A DNA stretch of 64,000 bases from Candidatus Cloacimonetes bacterium 4572_55. Lineage in GTDB: Bacteria > 4572-55. The notes beneath the pieces are model-generated. The model was not told the origin of the DNA. It was given only the letters and a program-made list of their open reading frames with translations, and made no database searches. The stretch covers positions 1 to 64,000 of the forward strand of contig NBMB01000001.1 of the NCBI GenBank assembly GCA_002084765.1. Direction: 5' to 3'. A program made the translations under genes and the position numbers. Of this stretch, positions 18,000 to 27,628 are shown piece by piece; position 1 is the stretch's first letter; each line of letters opens with the position of its first letter.

Positions 18000-19565
18000 A
18001 TGAATAATTTGTCCACGGATTTCGCGGATTTCGCAGAATGGAAGCACTTGCTTATATGGATAATCGCGGTAGTGTTTCTGTCTCCGATCAGTCCTGTACA
18101 GTCGTCGGAACGGGACGATAGGACGTTGGCAGTCGTCAATGGCGAAGCTATTACTGTCCATGAGTTTATACAACGTTATGAAGGAGTAATCCGGCGCAAT
18201 AAGCATATCAAAATGTGGAAAGACCACCTCAAAACAGAGGTTCTCCTGTCAATGATCGCTGAGCACCTGTTGGAGGTGGACGGGCTTGAGACGGGTCTAA
18301 ATCAGGACCCCAAAGCTCGGAATGTTTTGCAAAGTTTGGAGCAGGCTTTGGTCAGAGATCGGCTGTATGGTACGGAAGTGCGGGACAAAGTGCTTGTATC
18401 GGATGAGGAAATTCAGGATGCTTGCGCCAAGACCGCTTCTCCGCGACTTGTGCGACTGGTTCGAGTTCCTGACAAAAAATCCGCGGACGCTTTGTGGAAG
18501 GATATTCAATCCGGCGGAGATATTGATACCTTGGCGCATTTTTTGAATGAAACCCAAACCCGACAGACGCTTTTTACTTGGGGAGAATCTCCCGCGCATG
18601 TTGATTCCATTATCTTCAATTTGGAAACAGGCGAAACGAGTCCGTCTTTTTATTGGGACAATCTGTTCTATTTTGCCAAGTTGAAAAGTATTTCTGTCCC
18701 GTCGGCTTCTGACCTGATCGACTTCCAAAATAAACCCGGATTTATCAAAAATATCAAAGAAACGATCCGTCGCCGTAAAGAAGAAATTCGATTGATCGCG
18801 TTTCTCACTGAGATTCGGAGAGGGCAGAGGGCGACGATCAGAAAAGAGCCGCTCAAAAAATTGGCGGATGCAGTCGAGGAGATTGCGGCTCTGATCTATC
18901 CCGATAGCCTGCTTATGACCAGCGGACCGCTTTCTTTCACTTTCCGCGATTTGGAATCTCTTTCGGAGCAATTATCCTCCTGTTTGGAGGAGACAATGGT
19001 CCAGTTTGAAAATAACAAGTGGACAGTCGGCGATATGTTATCGATTTTCCGCATAAAGGGGCTGAATCTGATTCCCGCCAGGAATACGCATCAACAACTC
19101 GTCGCGATTATCGAACGTCATATCGACTCCTGGTGGCTAACCGAGGAAGGGTATCATCGCAGACTGGACGCGCATCCAGAAGTGTTGGAGGATATGCGCG
19201 GTTGGAGACGGTTTTATGTGGCTTCTTTAAACCGATTGACGCTGGACGCGAGTCTAGAACCTGATCTGGAACCTGACCGCAATAATATAATCATCTCTTA
19301 CAAAATCGCCGATCAGGCATTGCGTCTGCCCAACGTATTCGATTCCGATAAGGGAGACCTGATCGACGACTATCTCATCCGATGCGCTCGTAATTATGGA
19401 GTTTCGGCAAATTTTAAACTATTGAAACAGATTCCTGTAACAACAATAAATATGTTCCCGGTGCGTTATCTCGGGTTTGGCGGCTCCATTCCGGCAATTC
19501 CGCAACTGGCTCCTCTGTTCAAATGGCATCAAAGGATGTTGGAGGAGAAAAATGGCGCGCATTAA
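18000..19565 (+). CDS. SurA/PpiC-like periplasmic peptidyl-prolyl isomerase family protein
   Basis: A 521-residue exported protein resembling SurA/parvulin foldases. A SurA-N-like start (TLAVVNGEAITVHEFIQRYEG) follows the signal segment (LLIWIIAVVFLSPISPVQSS), and a degenerate parvulin-like segment lies around residues 130-230. I see no strong catalytic parvulin signature, so a chaperone role is as likely as isomerase. Start ATG at 18000 has GGAGAT ten bases upstream and lies 7 bp after nurA, so the genes are probably co-transcribed. Residues 5-14 (STDFADFAEW) are encoded by a copy of the dispersed repeat inserted ahead of the signal peptide. Confidence 0.75.
   Translation: MNNLSTDFADFAEWKHLLIWIIAVVFLSPISPVQSSERDDRTLAVVNGEAITVHEFIQRYEGVIRRNKHIKMWKDHLKTEVLLSMIAEHLLEVDGLETGLNQDPKARNVLQSLEQALVRDRLYGTEVRDKVLVSDEEIQDACAKTASPRLVRLVRVPDKKSADALWKDIQSGGDIDTLAHFLNETQTRQTLFTWGESPAHVDSIIFNLETGETSPSFYWDNLFYFAKLKSISVPSASDLIDFQNKPGFIKNIKETIRRRKEEIRLIAFLTEIRRGQRATIRKEPLKKLADAVEEIAALIYPDSLLMTSGPLSFTFRDLESLSEQLSSCLEETMVQFENNKWTVGDMLSIFRIKGLNLIPARNTHQQLVAIIERHIDSWWLTEEGYHRRLDAHPEVLEDMRGWRRFYVASLNRLTLDASLEPDLEPDRNNIIISYKIADQALRLPNVFDSDKGDLIDDYLIRCARNYGVSANFKLLKQIPVTTINMFPVRYLGFGGSIPAIPQLAPLFKWHQRMLEEKNGAH
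18012..18038. repeat. Dispersed GATTTCGCGGATT repeat inside the ppiC-like 5' end
   Basis: The string TCCACGGATTTCGCGGATT is a copy of the dispersed repeat and is in frame, encoding STDFADFAEW at the protein's N-terminus. Confidence 0.85.
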
Positions 19566-19610
19566 CAATATAGGACCGGTTTTTTCAGAGACTTAATGAT
19601 CATCAAGTTA

Positions 19611-19634
19611 GCCGCGCCTCCGAGAAAGCGCGGC
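19611..19634. terminator. Hairpin between converging genes
   Basis: A 7-bp GC stem (GCCGCGC / GCGCGGC) lies between the ends of the ppiC-like gene (plus) and the LRR gene (minus). On the plus strand it is followed by a moderately T-rich run. Confidence 0.5.
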
Positions 19635-19643
19635 GGATCTTCC

Positions 19644-20823
19644 TTATTTCAACAGAATCATTTTTTTCATCGCCTCATCCATACCAGCCTTGATCACATA
19701 GAAATATGTGCCACTGCCGACCTGATTTCCGCGATCGTTGAGACCGTCCCAAACAACCGAGTAATACCCAGCGTCCTGCGGCGTGTCAACCAGTGTCTTG
19801 ACCTGTTGGCCAGAAATATTATAGACTCGTATCTCCAACATCACTCGCTCTGGGAATCGCATAGCGAATGGTCGTGATCGGGTTAAAGGGATTCGGATAA
19901 TTCTGCTCAATCGAGAACAGATCCGGGGTCAGAGTTACTAAACCTCCGAAAGTCGCCTCTTCACTGATGGGGCTGGTCAGATCGTTCTGCTGATCCCCAT
20001 GAGCCGGCGTAAATGTCTGGACCACAAAGTAATAGTCGGTTCCGTCGTTCAGTCCGGTCACTTCATAGCTACTCGCGCTCTTATTTGCCGTTGTCCCAGA
20101 CGCGGCAGTGTACGCACCGCCGGATGTCTCGCTATACAAAACCTGATAATGTCCCCCATCTCCCGTGTAAGGGATCACGGTCCAGCTCACGTTCACGTCC
20201 GTAGTTCTTGCGCTGGTGGACGCGCTCACATGGGCAGGCGGAACAGTCTGGGTTTGATCCCAATCCGAATCCTTATCTGATAAAAACGTGAGCAAAGCCG
20301 CGTCAGACGCAGTCAGCATGTTGTAACCCAGATCCAAATAAATTAAGGGGCAATTCACAAGAGACGCAGGGATAGACCTGCTCAGGGAATTGTTTTGAAG
20401 ATCCAACCATATCAGCCTTGTCAGGTTCCCGATTTCTGTCGGGATAGACCCGCTCAGGTCATTGTAGGAAAGATACAACCTTGTCAGGCTTGTCAGGTTC
20501 CCGATTTCTGTCGGGATAGAACCGCTCAGGGAATTGTAGGAAATATCCAACTCTGTCACATGACCGCCGCTGACTGTCACGCGATCCCAATCATTGCAGA
20601 CCGTGCCTGACTTCCAGTTGCTATTATCTGTCCAGTTATCGCCACCAGTGCTATCATAGAGAGCGACCAGAGCCTCGCATTCATTTTGCGGGACGTCGGT
20701 CACATCGTCGCAGATAGATTCTCTATTATGTTCTTGTTGCTCGTGGGCTTGCGTCGCGCAGAGCGTCGTTGCATAAAAGAAAACAACGGAAATAACAATA
20801 AACTTCATCGCTTTGTAAAACAT
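19644..20823 (-). pseudogene. Frameshifted LRR-Fn3 surface protein with FlgD-like sorting tail
   Basis: Two overlapping reading frames form one protein of about 390 residues. Frame one (20823 to 19819) has a signal peptide, a plant-like LRR block (IPTEIGNL repeats, residues ~85-170), an Fn3 domain (~195-285) and the start of a sorting tail (NYPNPFNPITTIRYAIP). It then stops. The rest of the tail (VYNISGQQVKTL ... GTYFYVIKAGMDEAMKKMILLK) continues in another frame to 19644. The shift lies between about 19850 and 19880; there is no homopolymer there. Two LRR units are near-identical at DNA level. ATG at 20823 has an AAGGAGG site. It may be a true mutation or an assembly error; if real, the protein would lose most of its export tag. 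Confidence 0.85.
20417..20530. repeat. Recent 72-bp duplication of an LRR unit
   Basis: Positions 20417-20458 and 20489-20530 are identical except for one base. They are offset by 72 bp, exactly one 24-residue leucine-rich repeat, so the array grew recently by in-frame duplication. Confidence 0.85.
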
Positions 20824-21154
20824 TTTTATACCTCCTTAAGGCATATTACTATGTGTATTCAGGTTCTTGGAAACATACAAATTTTTTCAAACTCGGAGAG
20901 ATTTGTGCTGTCTGCGCTATTCGCGTTTCATCTTTTTTGATAATACCTCCTTCAGATTTGGACAGTGTTTCGAACATTTCTTTTGTCACAGGCTATGAAT
21001 ACAGTACACGATACGCTCAAAAGTAGCGTTTTTTCAGATAATTATCAAGAGAAAAGGCAATTTCCGTCCCTGAATATAAAAAAATCCCAGAGACAATTGC
21101 CTCCGGGATTTTGCGTAACCATTTATGTAATCAAAAGATAGCGCGTATGATTAC
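20824..21154. other. Intergenic region between the LRR and M1 peptidase genes
   Basis: About 330 bp without a gene. It contains a second ribosome-site-like AAGGAGGTAT (minus strand, about 20943-20952) followed by an ATG, but that frame stops after four codons. The M1 terminator lies at 21078-21112. Confidence 0.5.
21078..21112 (-). terminator. Rho-independent terminator of the M1 peptidase gene
   Basis: Imperfect stem AAAATCCC-AGAG ... CTCC-GGGATTTT around a CAATTG core. On the minus strand a run of seven T follows. Confidence 0.85.
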
Positions 21155-23191
21155 TTATTTGATAAACGTCATCCGCTTTGTATCCTGAAACGACTCCCCT
21201 GTCAGCCGATAAAAATAAATACCGCTGTTGACCGAGTCTCCCTGGTCATTTACGCCGTTCCATCGGACGCTATGCGATCCTCTGGAAATCGACTGATCCA
21301 TCAAGGTCTTGACGCGTCTTCCATTGATGTCGTATATCTCCATCCGGACATTTTGAGGCTCGGTAAGCTGGAAATATATGACGGTCTCTGGATTAAAGGG
21401 ATTGGGGAAATTTTGAGCCAGCATATTATGATAAGTCGCAACGCCATTATCATCTATGCCGACAGCGATTTGATTAGCCGTTCGCAGAATCCATTCTCTG
21501 GGATCGAATTGCACGCCGGTCGGCTCCGAATCCACGATATATGTAAATTGTTGACTCGCAAGACTATCCCATGCTACGATGGTCATTTCATCGCCGCCGC
21601 CAAAACTGGCGATCAGATCGATTGGCATCTTGAACAGTTGCCAGCTCTGAACCTGCTCGATCAGAACATTCAGCGTGTACCCTCCGTCTGGATTTTCCCG
21701 GTGAGTCCATCCCCAATTATATTTGGGATGATATTCGCCATAGATCCATTCGTCGAAAAACCAGTCCAGATCAACTCCGTCTGCCTCTTCCGCGTGCGCC
21801 TGGAAATCCTCAGTTGTCGCAGTGCCATACATCAGCGCGGGGTCGAAGCGATAGGTTTGCAGTGCTTCAAAGAAGTCGTCGTCGCCCATGACATGACGCA
21901 ACATGTGCAACGCCCACGCGCCTTTGTCGTAGGAGAGACGACCGCTAAAAATCCGCCCGATATCGTTCAACATCTCATCAGGGACATAAATCGATCCGTC
22001 GTCGGTATCCTGCACATGCTGCATCCCCAGCATATAATCTTTATACGCGTCTGAATTGGGATACAAATATTCTGTCCATAACGCCTCCCCATAGCTGGCA
22101 AATCCTTCGTTTAACCAGATATGATTCCACGATTCCGGCGAGATCAAATCGCCAAACCACTGATGTGTAATCTCATGCGTATTGACATAGCGATAATAGT
22201 CCGAATAGATCAGATGAGCACCGTAGCTGGTGTTGGTCTGGTGCTCCATCGCGCCGCCCCACGGAAACATGGTATTGCCATATTTTTCATCCATAAATGG
22301 ATATTCCCCGAAATACGTGACGAGTGCTCCCAGGATATCCGGCGTAGTGGAGAAATGATCGAAGGCAATCGCCTGCACTTCGGGATAAACGTAGTAGTAG
22401 ATCGGTAGTGAATCGTTGTCCGCGTTGATATAATAATCGCGTTGAACCGCGTAATTTGTCACGGCGATAGAGACCAAATAGGTGCAGATGGGGTAGCTCT
22501 CCCGCCAATGAAACGTTCGGGAGCCGTCGCCATTATCGGTGTCGGACAGCAGAACCCCGTTTGAGGAGACCACCAGGTTGTCTGGAACAGTCACGATCAA
22601 ATCAACTTGATCCGCCTTATCAGATGGAATATCTTTGCAGGGCCACCAGCTCCTGGCACCGTAAGGCTCGCTCAAGGTGGTTATAAGCGGAACTCCATTA
22701 TGATAATCAAAGGCAAAGGATTGCAGACCAGTCTCTTCCGGCTGTCCGCTATAGGAGACCGAGACCTCGAAAATCTCTCCGCTCTGATAAGCCCGATCCA
22801 ACGTAATATCGATATAGCTGTTAAGTGGACCTTGGTTGATATGCGTATACCCTGTGCCAGCAGCACCGACTCCATGCACAGTCATATTATTGGCAAAGTG
22901 GAGCTGAGCCGAGCTGATGCCGTCCAGGGTCGCGGCGGCCCGCATGGTCAGAGAGCCGACTATCCGGTGATTTATATAGTCGGTCAAGTTCAACTCAATC
23001 CCATATTCTAATACGTCAAAATTCTCCTGACCCGGAATATCGTCGGTGATTTGATCCAACAAATTCGCAGAAAAATGACCCTTCATCGAACAAAATTCAT
23101 GCCGGCTCTGTAGTTGCGGATCGCCCGAATCCGCATACAACTGTCCAGAAAACCATAGCAAACTTAGTAATAAAATAATCGTCTTTCTCAT
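21155..23191 (-). CDS. Secreted M1-family zinc aminopeptidase with FlgD-like sorting tail
   Basis: A 678-residue gluzincin that removes N-terminal residues from peptides. Visible are a signal peptide (residues 1-20), a beta-sandwich N-domain, the exopeptidase motif GGAMEH (GAMEN in the classic family), the zinc motif HEITHQWFGDL and the downstream NEGFASYGEALW supplying the third ligand. The C-terminus is a FlgD-like tail (NFPNPFNPETVIYFQL ... NSGIYFYRLTGESFQDTKRMTFIK). It is therefore predicted to be exported across the outer membrane by a type IX-like system. ATG at 23191 has GGGGAAA upstream. The closest functional reading is nutrient peptide processing. Confidence 0.95.
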   Translation of the reverse strand: MRKTIILLLSLLWFSGQLYADSGDPQLQSRHEFCSMKGHFSANLLDQITDDIPGQENFDVLEYGIELNLTDYINHRIVGSLTMRAAATLDGISSAQLHFANNMTVHGVGAAGTGYTHINQGPLNSYIDITLDRAYQSGEIFEVSVSYSGQPEETGLQSFAFDYHNGVPLITTLSEPYGARSWWPCKDIPSDKADQVDLIVTVPDNLVVSSNGVLLSDTDNGDGSRTFHWRESYPICTYLVSIAVTNYAVQRDYYINADNDSLPIYYYVYPEVQAIAFDHFSTTPDILGALVTYFGEYPFMDEKYGNTMFPWGGAMEHQTNTSYGAHLIYSDYYRYVNTHEITHQWFGDLISPESWNHIWLNEGFASYGEALWTEYLYPNSDAYKDYMLGMQHVQDTDDGSIYVPDEMLNDIGRIFSGRLSYDKGAWALHMLRHVMGDDDFFEALQTYRFDPALMYGTATTEDFQAHAEEADGVDLDWFFDEWIYGEYHPKYNWGWTHRENPDGGYTLNVLIEQVQSWQLFKMPIDLIASFGGGDEMTIVAWDSLASQQFTYIVDSEPTGVQFDPREWILRTANQIAVGIDDNGVATYHNMLAQNFPNPFNPETVIYFQLTEPQNVRMEIYDINGRRVKTLMDQSISRGSHSVRWNGVNDQGDSVNSGIYFYRLTGESFQDTKRMTFIK

Positions 23192-23223
23192 CGATTTTTC
23201 CCCTTATGAAAAGATAAAAATGG

Positions 23224-23241
23224 TCCGCAGATTACGCAGAT
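23224..23241. repeat. Dispersed GATTACGCAGAT repeat copy
   Basis: The string TCCGCAGATTACGCAGAT lies between the M1 gene start and the 3' end of the SpoIIE phosphatase gene. Confidence 0.8.
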
Positions 23242-23286
23242 ACAGCAAAAGCTAAGTAATACACCCATTCACTAACAAATGGCAGG

Positions 23287-26200
23287 TTATCGAGTTACAG
23301 CACCTCCCCCAAATTCTTGTAACTGCTTAAGCAACCTGTCCACAATTTTATCAGGCGAAAGATCTCCGATTTTCCCAACGTATGAGACCAAGCGATTCAG
23401 ACCGAACATTTCTTGATCCGTATTGATATACTCTGTAACGCCGTCGGTGTAGATCAGCATCACATCGCCAGTCTCAAGCGTAAGTTCTTTTTCCTCAAGC
23501 ACATATTCGATAGTGTCCACAATGCCGAGACAGACCCCGCCCGATTTTATCACCTCGCACTCCCCACGTGCTTGACGAAAGATCAAAATTCGTTCGTGAC
23601 CCGCGGCGGTATAAGATAATACTTTATTTTTTTTATCCCATGCAAATAACAACAACGTGATGAACATGGGATTTTTCATTTTAGACAAATCTGGGTAAAT
23701 TCGTTGATTTGTGCGCACCAGAATATCCAGGGTGGAAAGATTTTCCGCGGCAAGCGTGTGGAAAATTGTCCTCACCACGACCATCAACAGGCTTGCCGGC
23801 ACGCCTTTTCCCGACACGTCTCCGATGGTGATATACATTTTGTCTTTCTCCGCAACCGGGATAAAGTCGTAATAATCTCCGCCGACCTCTTTGGCGGTTT
23901 CCATATACGCTGCTATAGAAAAGTCCGGCAATTCTGGCGGCGTGCTTGGTATCAGCGACAATTGAATATTACGCGCTTTTTCCAGCTCTTGCGCCCGTTG
24001 TTTATTCTCCATATCCTTTCGGACTCGGTTTTGTTGAAATATGACGATTCCTATGACGAACCCTATAGCCGTCAATATCTCCAGCGTATAAAACCACCAG
24101 GTTTTCCAAAAGGGCGGATCAATGACGATATGTAACGAGATACTTGTCTCGTTCCACACGCCGTCGTTGTTTGATCCTTTTACCCGAAAGAGATACTTTC
24201 CGCCGTCCAGATTGGTATAACCCGCGTAACGGCGTTGATCCGGGTAGATCCAATCTTTGTCAAACCCTTCCAGTTTATAAGCGTATCGATTTTTCGAAGG
24301 ATCGACGTAATCCAGCGCGGCAAATTCAAAAGCAAAATAGTTATCCCTGTATGAAAGCTGAATGTGGTCTATATAAGACAATGCTCTATCAAATTTTTGG
24401 GTCTTATCAAATTTTTTGAAAGCGGTTATCACAATCTGCGGAATATGGGAATTGTCCTTGACCTGATCCGGAAAAAAAGCACTTAATCCATGAATCCCGC
24501 CGAAAAACATCTCTCCATTTTCGCTTTGATAAGAAGCCCGCTGGAAAAATTCGTCTCCCTGCAAGCCGTCATTTATATTGTAGTTACGAAACGTTCCGTT
24601 TTTCGGATCGAATTTTGACAAGCCGCCCTGGGAGCTGATCCATAAAAACCCCGCGTCGTCTTCCAAGATCGCTTGAATCTCATTGCAAGCCGAGCAGGTT
24701 TCGTTAAAATATTGCGAAAACGTGACAGAGTTGTCTGCGTTGTCCTGCATAATCCGATTCAACCCGTGACTGGTTCCGACCCAAATCGATTGATTCCGAT
24801 CCTTATAGATCACCGAGACATTATCGTTGCTCAGACTTAGCGAGTCCCGCGCATCTCGGCGATAGCGAGTAACGCCCTTGTCGGTTAGACAGTTCAGCCC
24901 CTCGCCCCAAATGCTGATCCAGGTAGTGCCGGTATGGTCTTCGGTCATACAGAGCGTTGATTTTCCGCTTAATTTGGGCGGGAGGTCTGCGCGGCTCATG
25001 TAATCGCCATTCGAGAAAGTCGATGGGTCGCCCGATAACTTAAACCTATCCAAACCTTGATCGGTGCAGAACCACAGATATCCATCGCTGTTCTCTTGGA
25101 TCGTCCACACCCGATTATCCGAAAGACTTACGGGTGAATCCAGATCATGCCGTATATGATGGAATTCGACCTTGATCCCTTCCGGTTGATCTGACGAGAC
25201 AATACGCTGATAGGTTTTGGGATCGATTCGGCTGACTCCGTTCGAGTACGAGCCAATCCAGAGGGAACCCGCGGAGTCCCGAAAAATGGATCGGAGACGG
25301 TTGTCACAGAGGCTGCTCGGATCATCGGAATCGTTCTTATAAACCGTGATCCAAACGGGCTGACCATCCGAGTCTCGCTGCGCCAGATTCAATCCCCCGC
25401 CGTCGGTTCCGATCCATAAGCGGTTATACTCGCTGTCGTGATACACCGCGGTCACACGGCTATGGCTAAGGCTCACTGGCAGGGTCGGATTTTCTGTGAT
25501 CAACCGAAATCCTTTCGGATTCAAATTCAGCTTATTGATGCCTCCGCCCCTTGTGCCGACCCAAAGAATTCCAGAAGCATCTTCATAAATAGATCGAATA
25601 TCGTTATAACTTAAACTATTACTATCATAAGGGTTATTTAAGTATATTTGGAACTGTTCTGCGTCTGGATCGAAATGGATCAGACCGTCGTTTTCTGAAC
25701 CGATCCAAAGCGAGCCGCGACTATCTTCAAAAATGGTGGTGATAATGTTATTTTTTAGACCCGTTTTATCTGTTTTATCTGACAGAGGGGAAGGAGAGGG
25801 TGGAGAATAGCGATAATGGGTAAAAGTTTCTGTCTCGGGATCAAATCGGCTCAACCCATTCTGCGCGCCGACCCAGAGGATGTCGTCATGGGTCGCGTAT
25901 AGTGCTCTCACACGCGAGTGGCTCGGGCTATTCGGATCGGCTGGATCATGACGATAATGCGAAAATTTCCCAGTATCGGGATCGAGTCGATTCAGTCCGT
26001 CGTCGGTACCGACCCAGATAGAGCCGTCGCTCGTCTCTTTTATCGACCATATCCGATTTTCGCTGACGCTATGCGGGTCGTCGAAGTCGGCTTGATAACG
26101 GATAAACCGAAGCTTGTCGGGCAGGGGACTTTCTCTATGATTGGGATGATCGTAAAATTTCCGCATTTGTCTGACCCATTTATTCATTCCACCGCGATAT

Positions 26201-26676
26201 GTGCCGATCCATACATTGCCCTCCGCGTCTTCAAAAATAGATTGGATGCGGTCGTCGCTTAAACTCAGGGAATCCGATGGGTCATGCCGGACGTGGTAGA
26301 ATTGCTCTGTCCAAGGGTCAAAAATATTGATTCCTCCGCCCCAGGTCGCGATCCAAATCAGACCTGTATGGTCCTCCATAATACGATCAATGCTATGAGA
26401 ACTCAGCGAGTAGGGTTTCAAGGGGTCGGCTCGGTAAATCTGAAAATTATAACCGTCATACCGATTCAATCCCGCCTGAGAGCCAAACCACATATAGCCT
26501 TGTCTATCTTGGAGAATTGAATAAACAATGCCATGTGACAACCCATCTTTGACCGATAGACGTTCAAACTCTAATGGGGAGGCGACAGAAATAGGCGAGA
26601 TCAAAAAAAGGATGCTTCCAATGAAAAAAAAGTAGGCGAAAAATGCTAAGAATCTGTTAGAAAGCGAGCATTCCAT
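23287..26676 (-). CDS. Propeller sensor fused to a SpoIIE/PP2C phosphatase, C-terminally truncated
   Basis: A 1129-residue protein: signal peptide (MECSLSNRFLAFFAYFFF...), two propeller blocks of about 14 repeats (MWFGSQAGLNRYDG, LWVGTRGGGINKL), a Y_Y_Y domain (~770-835), a transmembrane helix (WWFYTLEILTAIGFVIGIVIF), a short coiled coil and a SpoIIE domain (VGGDYYDF, GDVSGKGVPASLLM, AGHERILIF, IYTDGVTEY). The fold would dephosphorylate an anti-sigma-antagonist in a partner-switching pathway in response to a periplasmic ligand. It ends QEFGGGAVTR, before the family's usual DDxT strand that gives the last metal-binding aspartate. About 10-15 residues are missing, so activity is doubtful. No STAS or RsbW partner adjoins. 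Confidence 0.9.
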   Translation of the reverse strand: MECSLSNRFLAFFAYFFFIGSILFLISPISVASPLEFERLSVKDGLSHGIVYSILQDRQGYMWFGSQAGLNRYDGYNFQIYRADPLKPYSLSSHSIDRIMEDHTGLIWIATWGGGINIFDPWTEQFYHVRHDPSDSLSLSDDRIQSIFEDAEGNVWIGTYRGGMNKWVRQMRKFYDHPNHRESPLPDKLRFIRYQADFDDPHSVSENRIWSIKETSDGSIWVGTDDGLNRLDPDTGKFSHYRHDPADPNSPSHSRVRALYATHDDILWVGAQNGLSRFDPETETFTHYRYSPPSPSPLSDKTDKTGLKNNIITTIFEDSRGSLWIGSENDGLIHFDPDAEQFQIYLNNPYDSNSLSYNDIRSIYEDASGILWVGTRGGGINKLNLNPKGFRLITENPTLPVSLSHSRVTAVYHDSEYNRLWIGTDGGGLNLAQRDSDGQPVWITVYKNDSDDPSSLCDNRLRSIFRDSAGSLWIGSYSNGVSRIDPKTYQRIVSSDQPEGIKVEFHHIRHDLDSPVSLSDNRVWTIQENSDGYLWFCTDQGLDRFKLSGDPSTFSNGDYMSRADLPPKLSGKSTLCMTEDHTGTTWISIWGEGLNCLTDKGVTRYRRDARDSLSLSNDNVSVIYKDRNQSIWVGTSHGLNRIMQDNADNSVTFSQYFNETCSACNEIQAILEDDAGFLWISSQGGLSKFDPKNGTFRNYNINDGLQGDEFFQRASYQSENGEMFFGGIHGLSAFFPDQVKDNSHIPQIVITAFKKFDKTQKFDRALSYIDHIQLSYRDNYFAFEFAALDYVDPSKNRYAYKLEGFDKDWIYPDQRRYAGYTNLDGGKYLFRVKGSNNDGVWNETSISLHIVIDPPFWKTWWFYTLEILTAIGFVIGIVIFQQNRVRKDMENKQRAQELEKARNIQLSLIPSTPPELPDFSIAAYMETAKEVGGDYYDFIPVAEKDKMYITIGDVSGKGVPASLLMVVVRTIFHTLAAENLSTLDILVRTNQRIYPDLSKMKNPMFITLLLFAWDKKNKVLSYTAAGHERILIFRQARGECEVIKSGGVCLGIVDTIEYVLEEKELTLETGDVMLIYTDGVTEYINTDQEMFGLNRLVSYVGKIGDLSPDKIVDRLLKQLQEFGGGAVTR

Positions 26677-26825
26677 TTGTCAATCCTTATGAATTAGAAG
26701 TTTTTGATTTTGAGCAGACGCGGATGTTCCGCCGAGTCTGTCAGAACGAGATGCTATGGCGAATATGACCCGCACGCGATTTTTTGGTTCAAATTCATAT
26801 GTAAATAAATTATAGGAAAATAATG

Positions 26826-26850
26826 AAAAAGGGCGAGATAAATCCCGCCC
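26826..26850 (-). terminator. Rho-independent terminator of the cytochrome gene
   Basis: Stem GGGCG / CGCCC (seven pairs with one mismatch) about 50 bp past the stop. A TTTTT run follows on the minus strand. Confidence 0.8.
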
Positions 26851-26898
26851 CTGTCTTAATATTCCAATATATATTCGTACCGAAATTCACTTTTCGCC

Positions 26899-27543
26899 TT
26901 ATTCCGATTGACTCTTCTCGTCTTCTTTTGAATCGCTTTTCACATCTTCTTTTGCTTCGCTTTTCACATCTTTTTTTGCTTCGCCCATGATCGGGTGCGT
27001 AATTTTTTTGACCGATTCCTCAAACTTGAACTCTTTAAATGTGGGACTTTCCTCGTTATGGCAAGTCACACAGAGTTCCTCAGTCGGTTTTACAAGACCC
27101 AATTCCGCTCCATCTTTCTCGCCGGCGGAAATTGCTTTCATCACCTTCATCTTAAAATAATTCTCACCGGCTCCATGACAAGTTTCGCACCAAATACCAT
27201 CGGTCTTATCATATTTTTTTCCGTGATACTTGACGTCAATTCCATGTCCAGTCACATGACAGCGCAGACATTCGTCCATTTCTTGCGGATTTTTTCCTTC
27301 TTCAACCAGAGCTTTTGCCTCATCGGTTCCAAGAGATTCATAGGCTTTGGCATGAGGACCGGCTTTCCATATCGCTAGTGAAGATTTCTCAGCGCCTTTT
27401 TCCGACATTTTGCCATTGTGACATTTGCAGCCCTTCGCGCCTTTATAGACGAGCTGCGCATCCTTTGCAGCGTCTTCTTCCGAAAAACCCGCAGACGCGG
27501 CTAAGAGAAGAGTTAATAAAACAATCAATCCGAATCGTAACAT
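26899..27543 (-). CDS. Multihaem cytochrome c554-type protein
   Basis: A 214-residue periplasmic c-type cytochrome of the cytochrome c554 family. The signal peptide is residues 1-20. Three canonical haem sites are present: CLRCH, CETCH and CVTCH. The first site, where the family has CxxCH (here AKGCKCHNG), has only one residue between the cysteines, so it reads CxCH. The surrounding phrases (HAKAYESLGTDEAK, NEESPTFKEF) are typical of the family. The C-terminus is a lysine/glutamate repeat tail (KKDVKSEAKEDVKS). ATG at 27543 has AAAGGAGG nine bases upstream. It should carry electrons in the periplasm; no reductase partner adjoins. Confidence 0.92.
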   Translation of the reverse strand: MLRFGLIVLLTLLLAASAGFSEEDAAKDAQLVYKGAKGCKCHNGKMSEKGAEKSSLAIWKAGPHAKAYESLGTDEAKALVEEGKNPQEMDECLRCHVTGHGIDVKYHGKKYDKTDGIWCETCHGAGENYFKMKVMKAISAGEKDGAELGLVKPTEELCVTCHNEESPTFKEFKFEESVKKITHPIMGEAKKDVKSEAKEDVKSDSKEDEKSQSE

Positions 27544-27628
27544 AAACGTAGCCTCCTTTCAAGGTAAAGAAATAATAAAAAAGTGAAAAATAAGTATTAA
27601 CTTTTATATGTAAAAAGTTAATATCAAG

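Noticed and set aside
20943-20960. Small gene after a second AAGGAGGTAT upstream of the LRR gene
   Set aside because: The frame stops after four codons.
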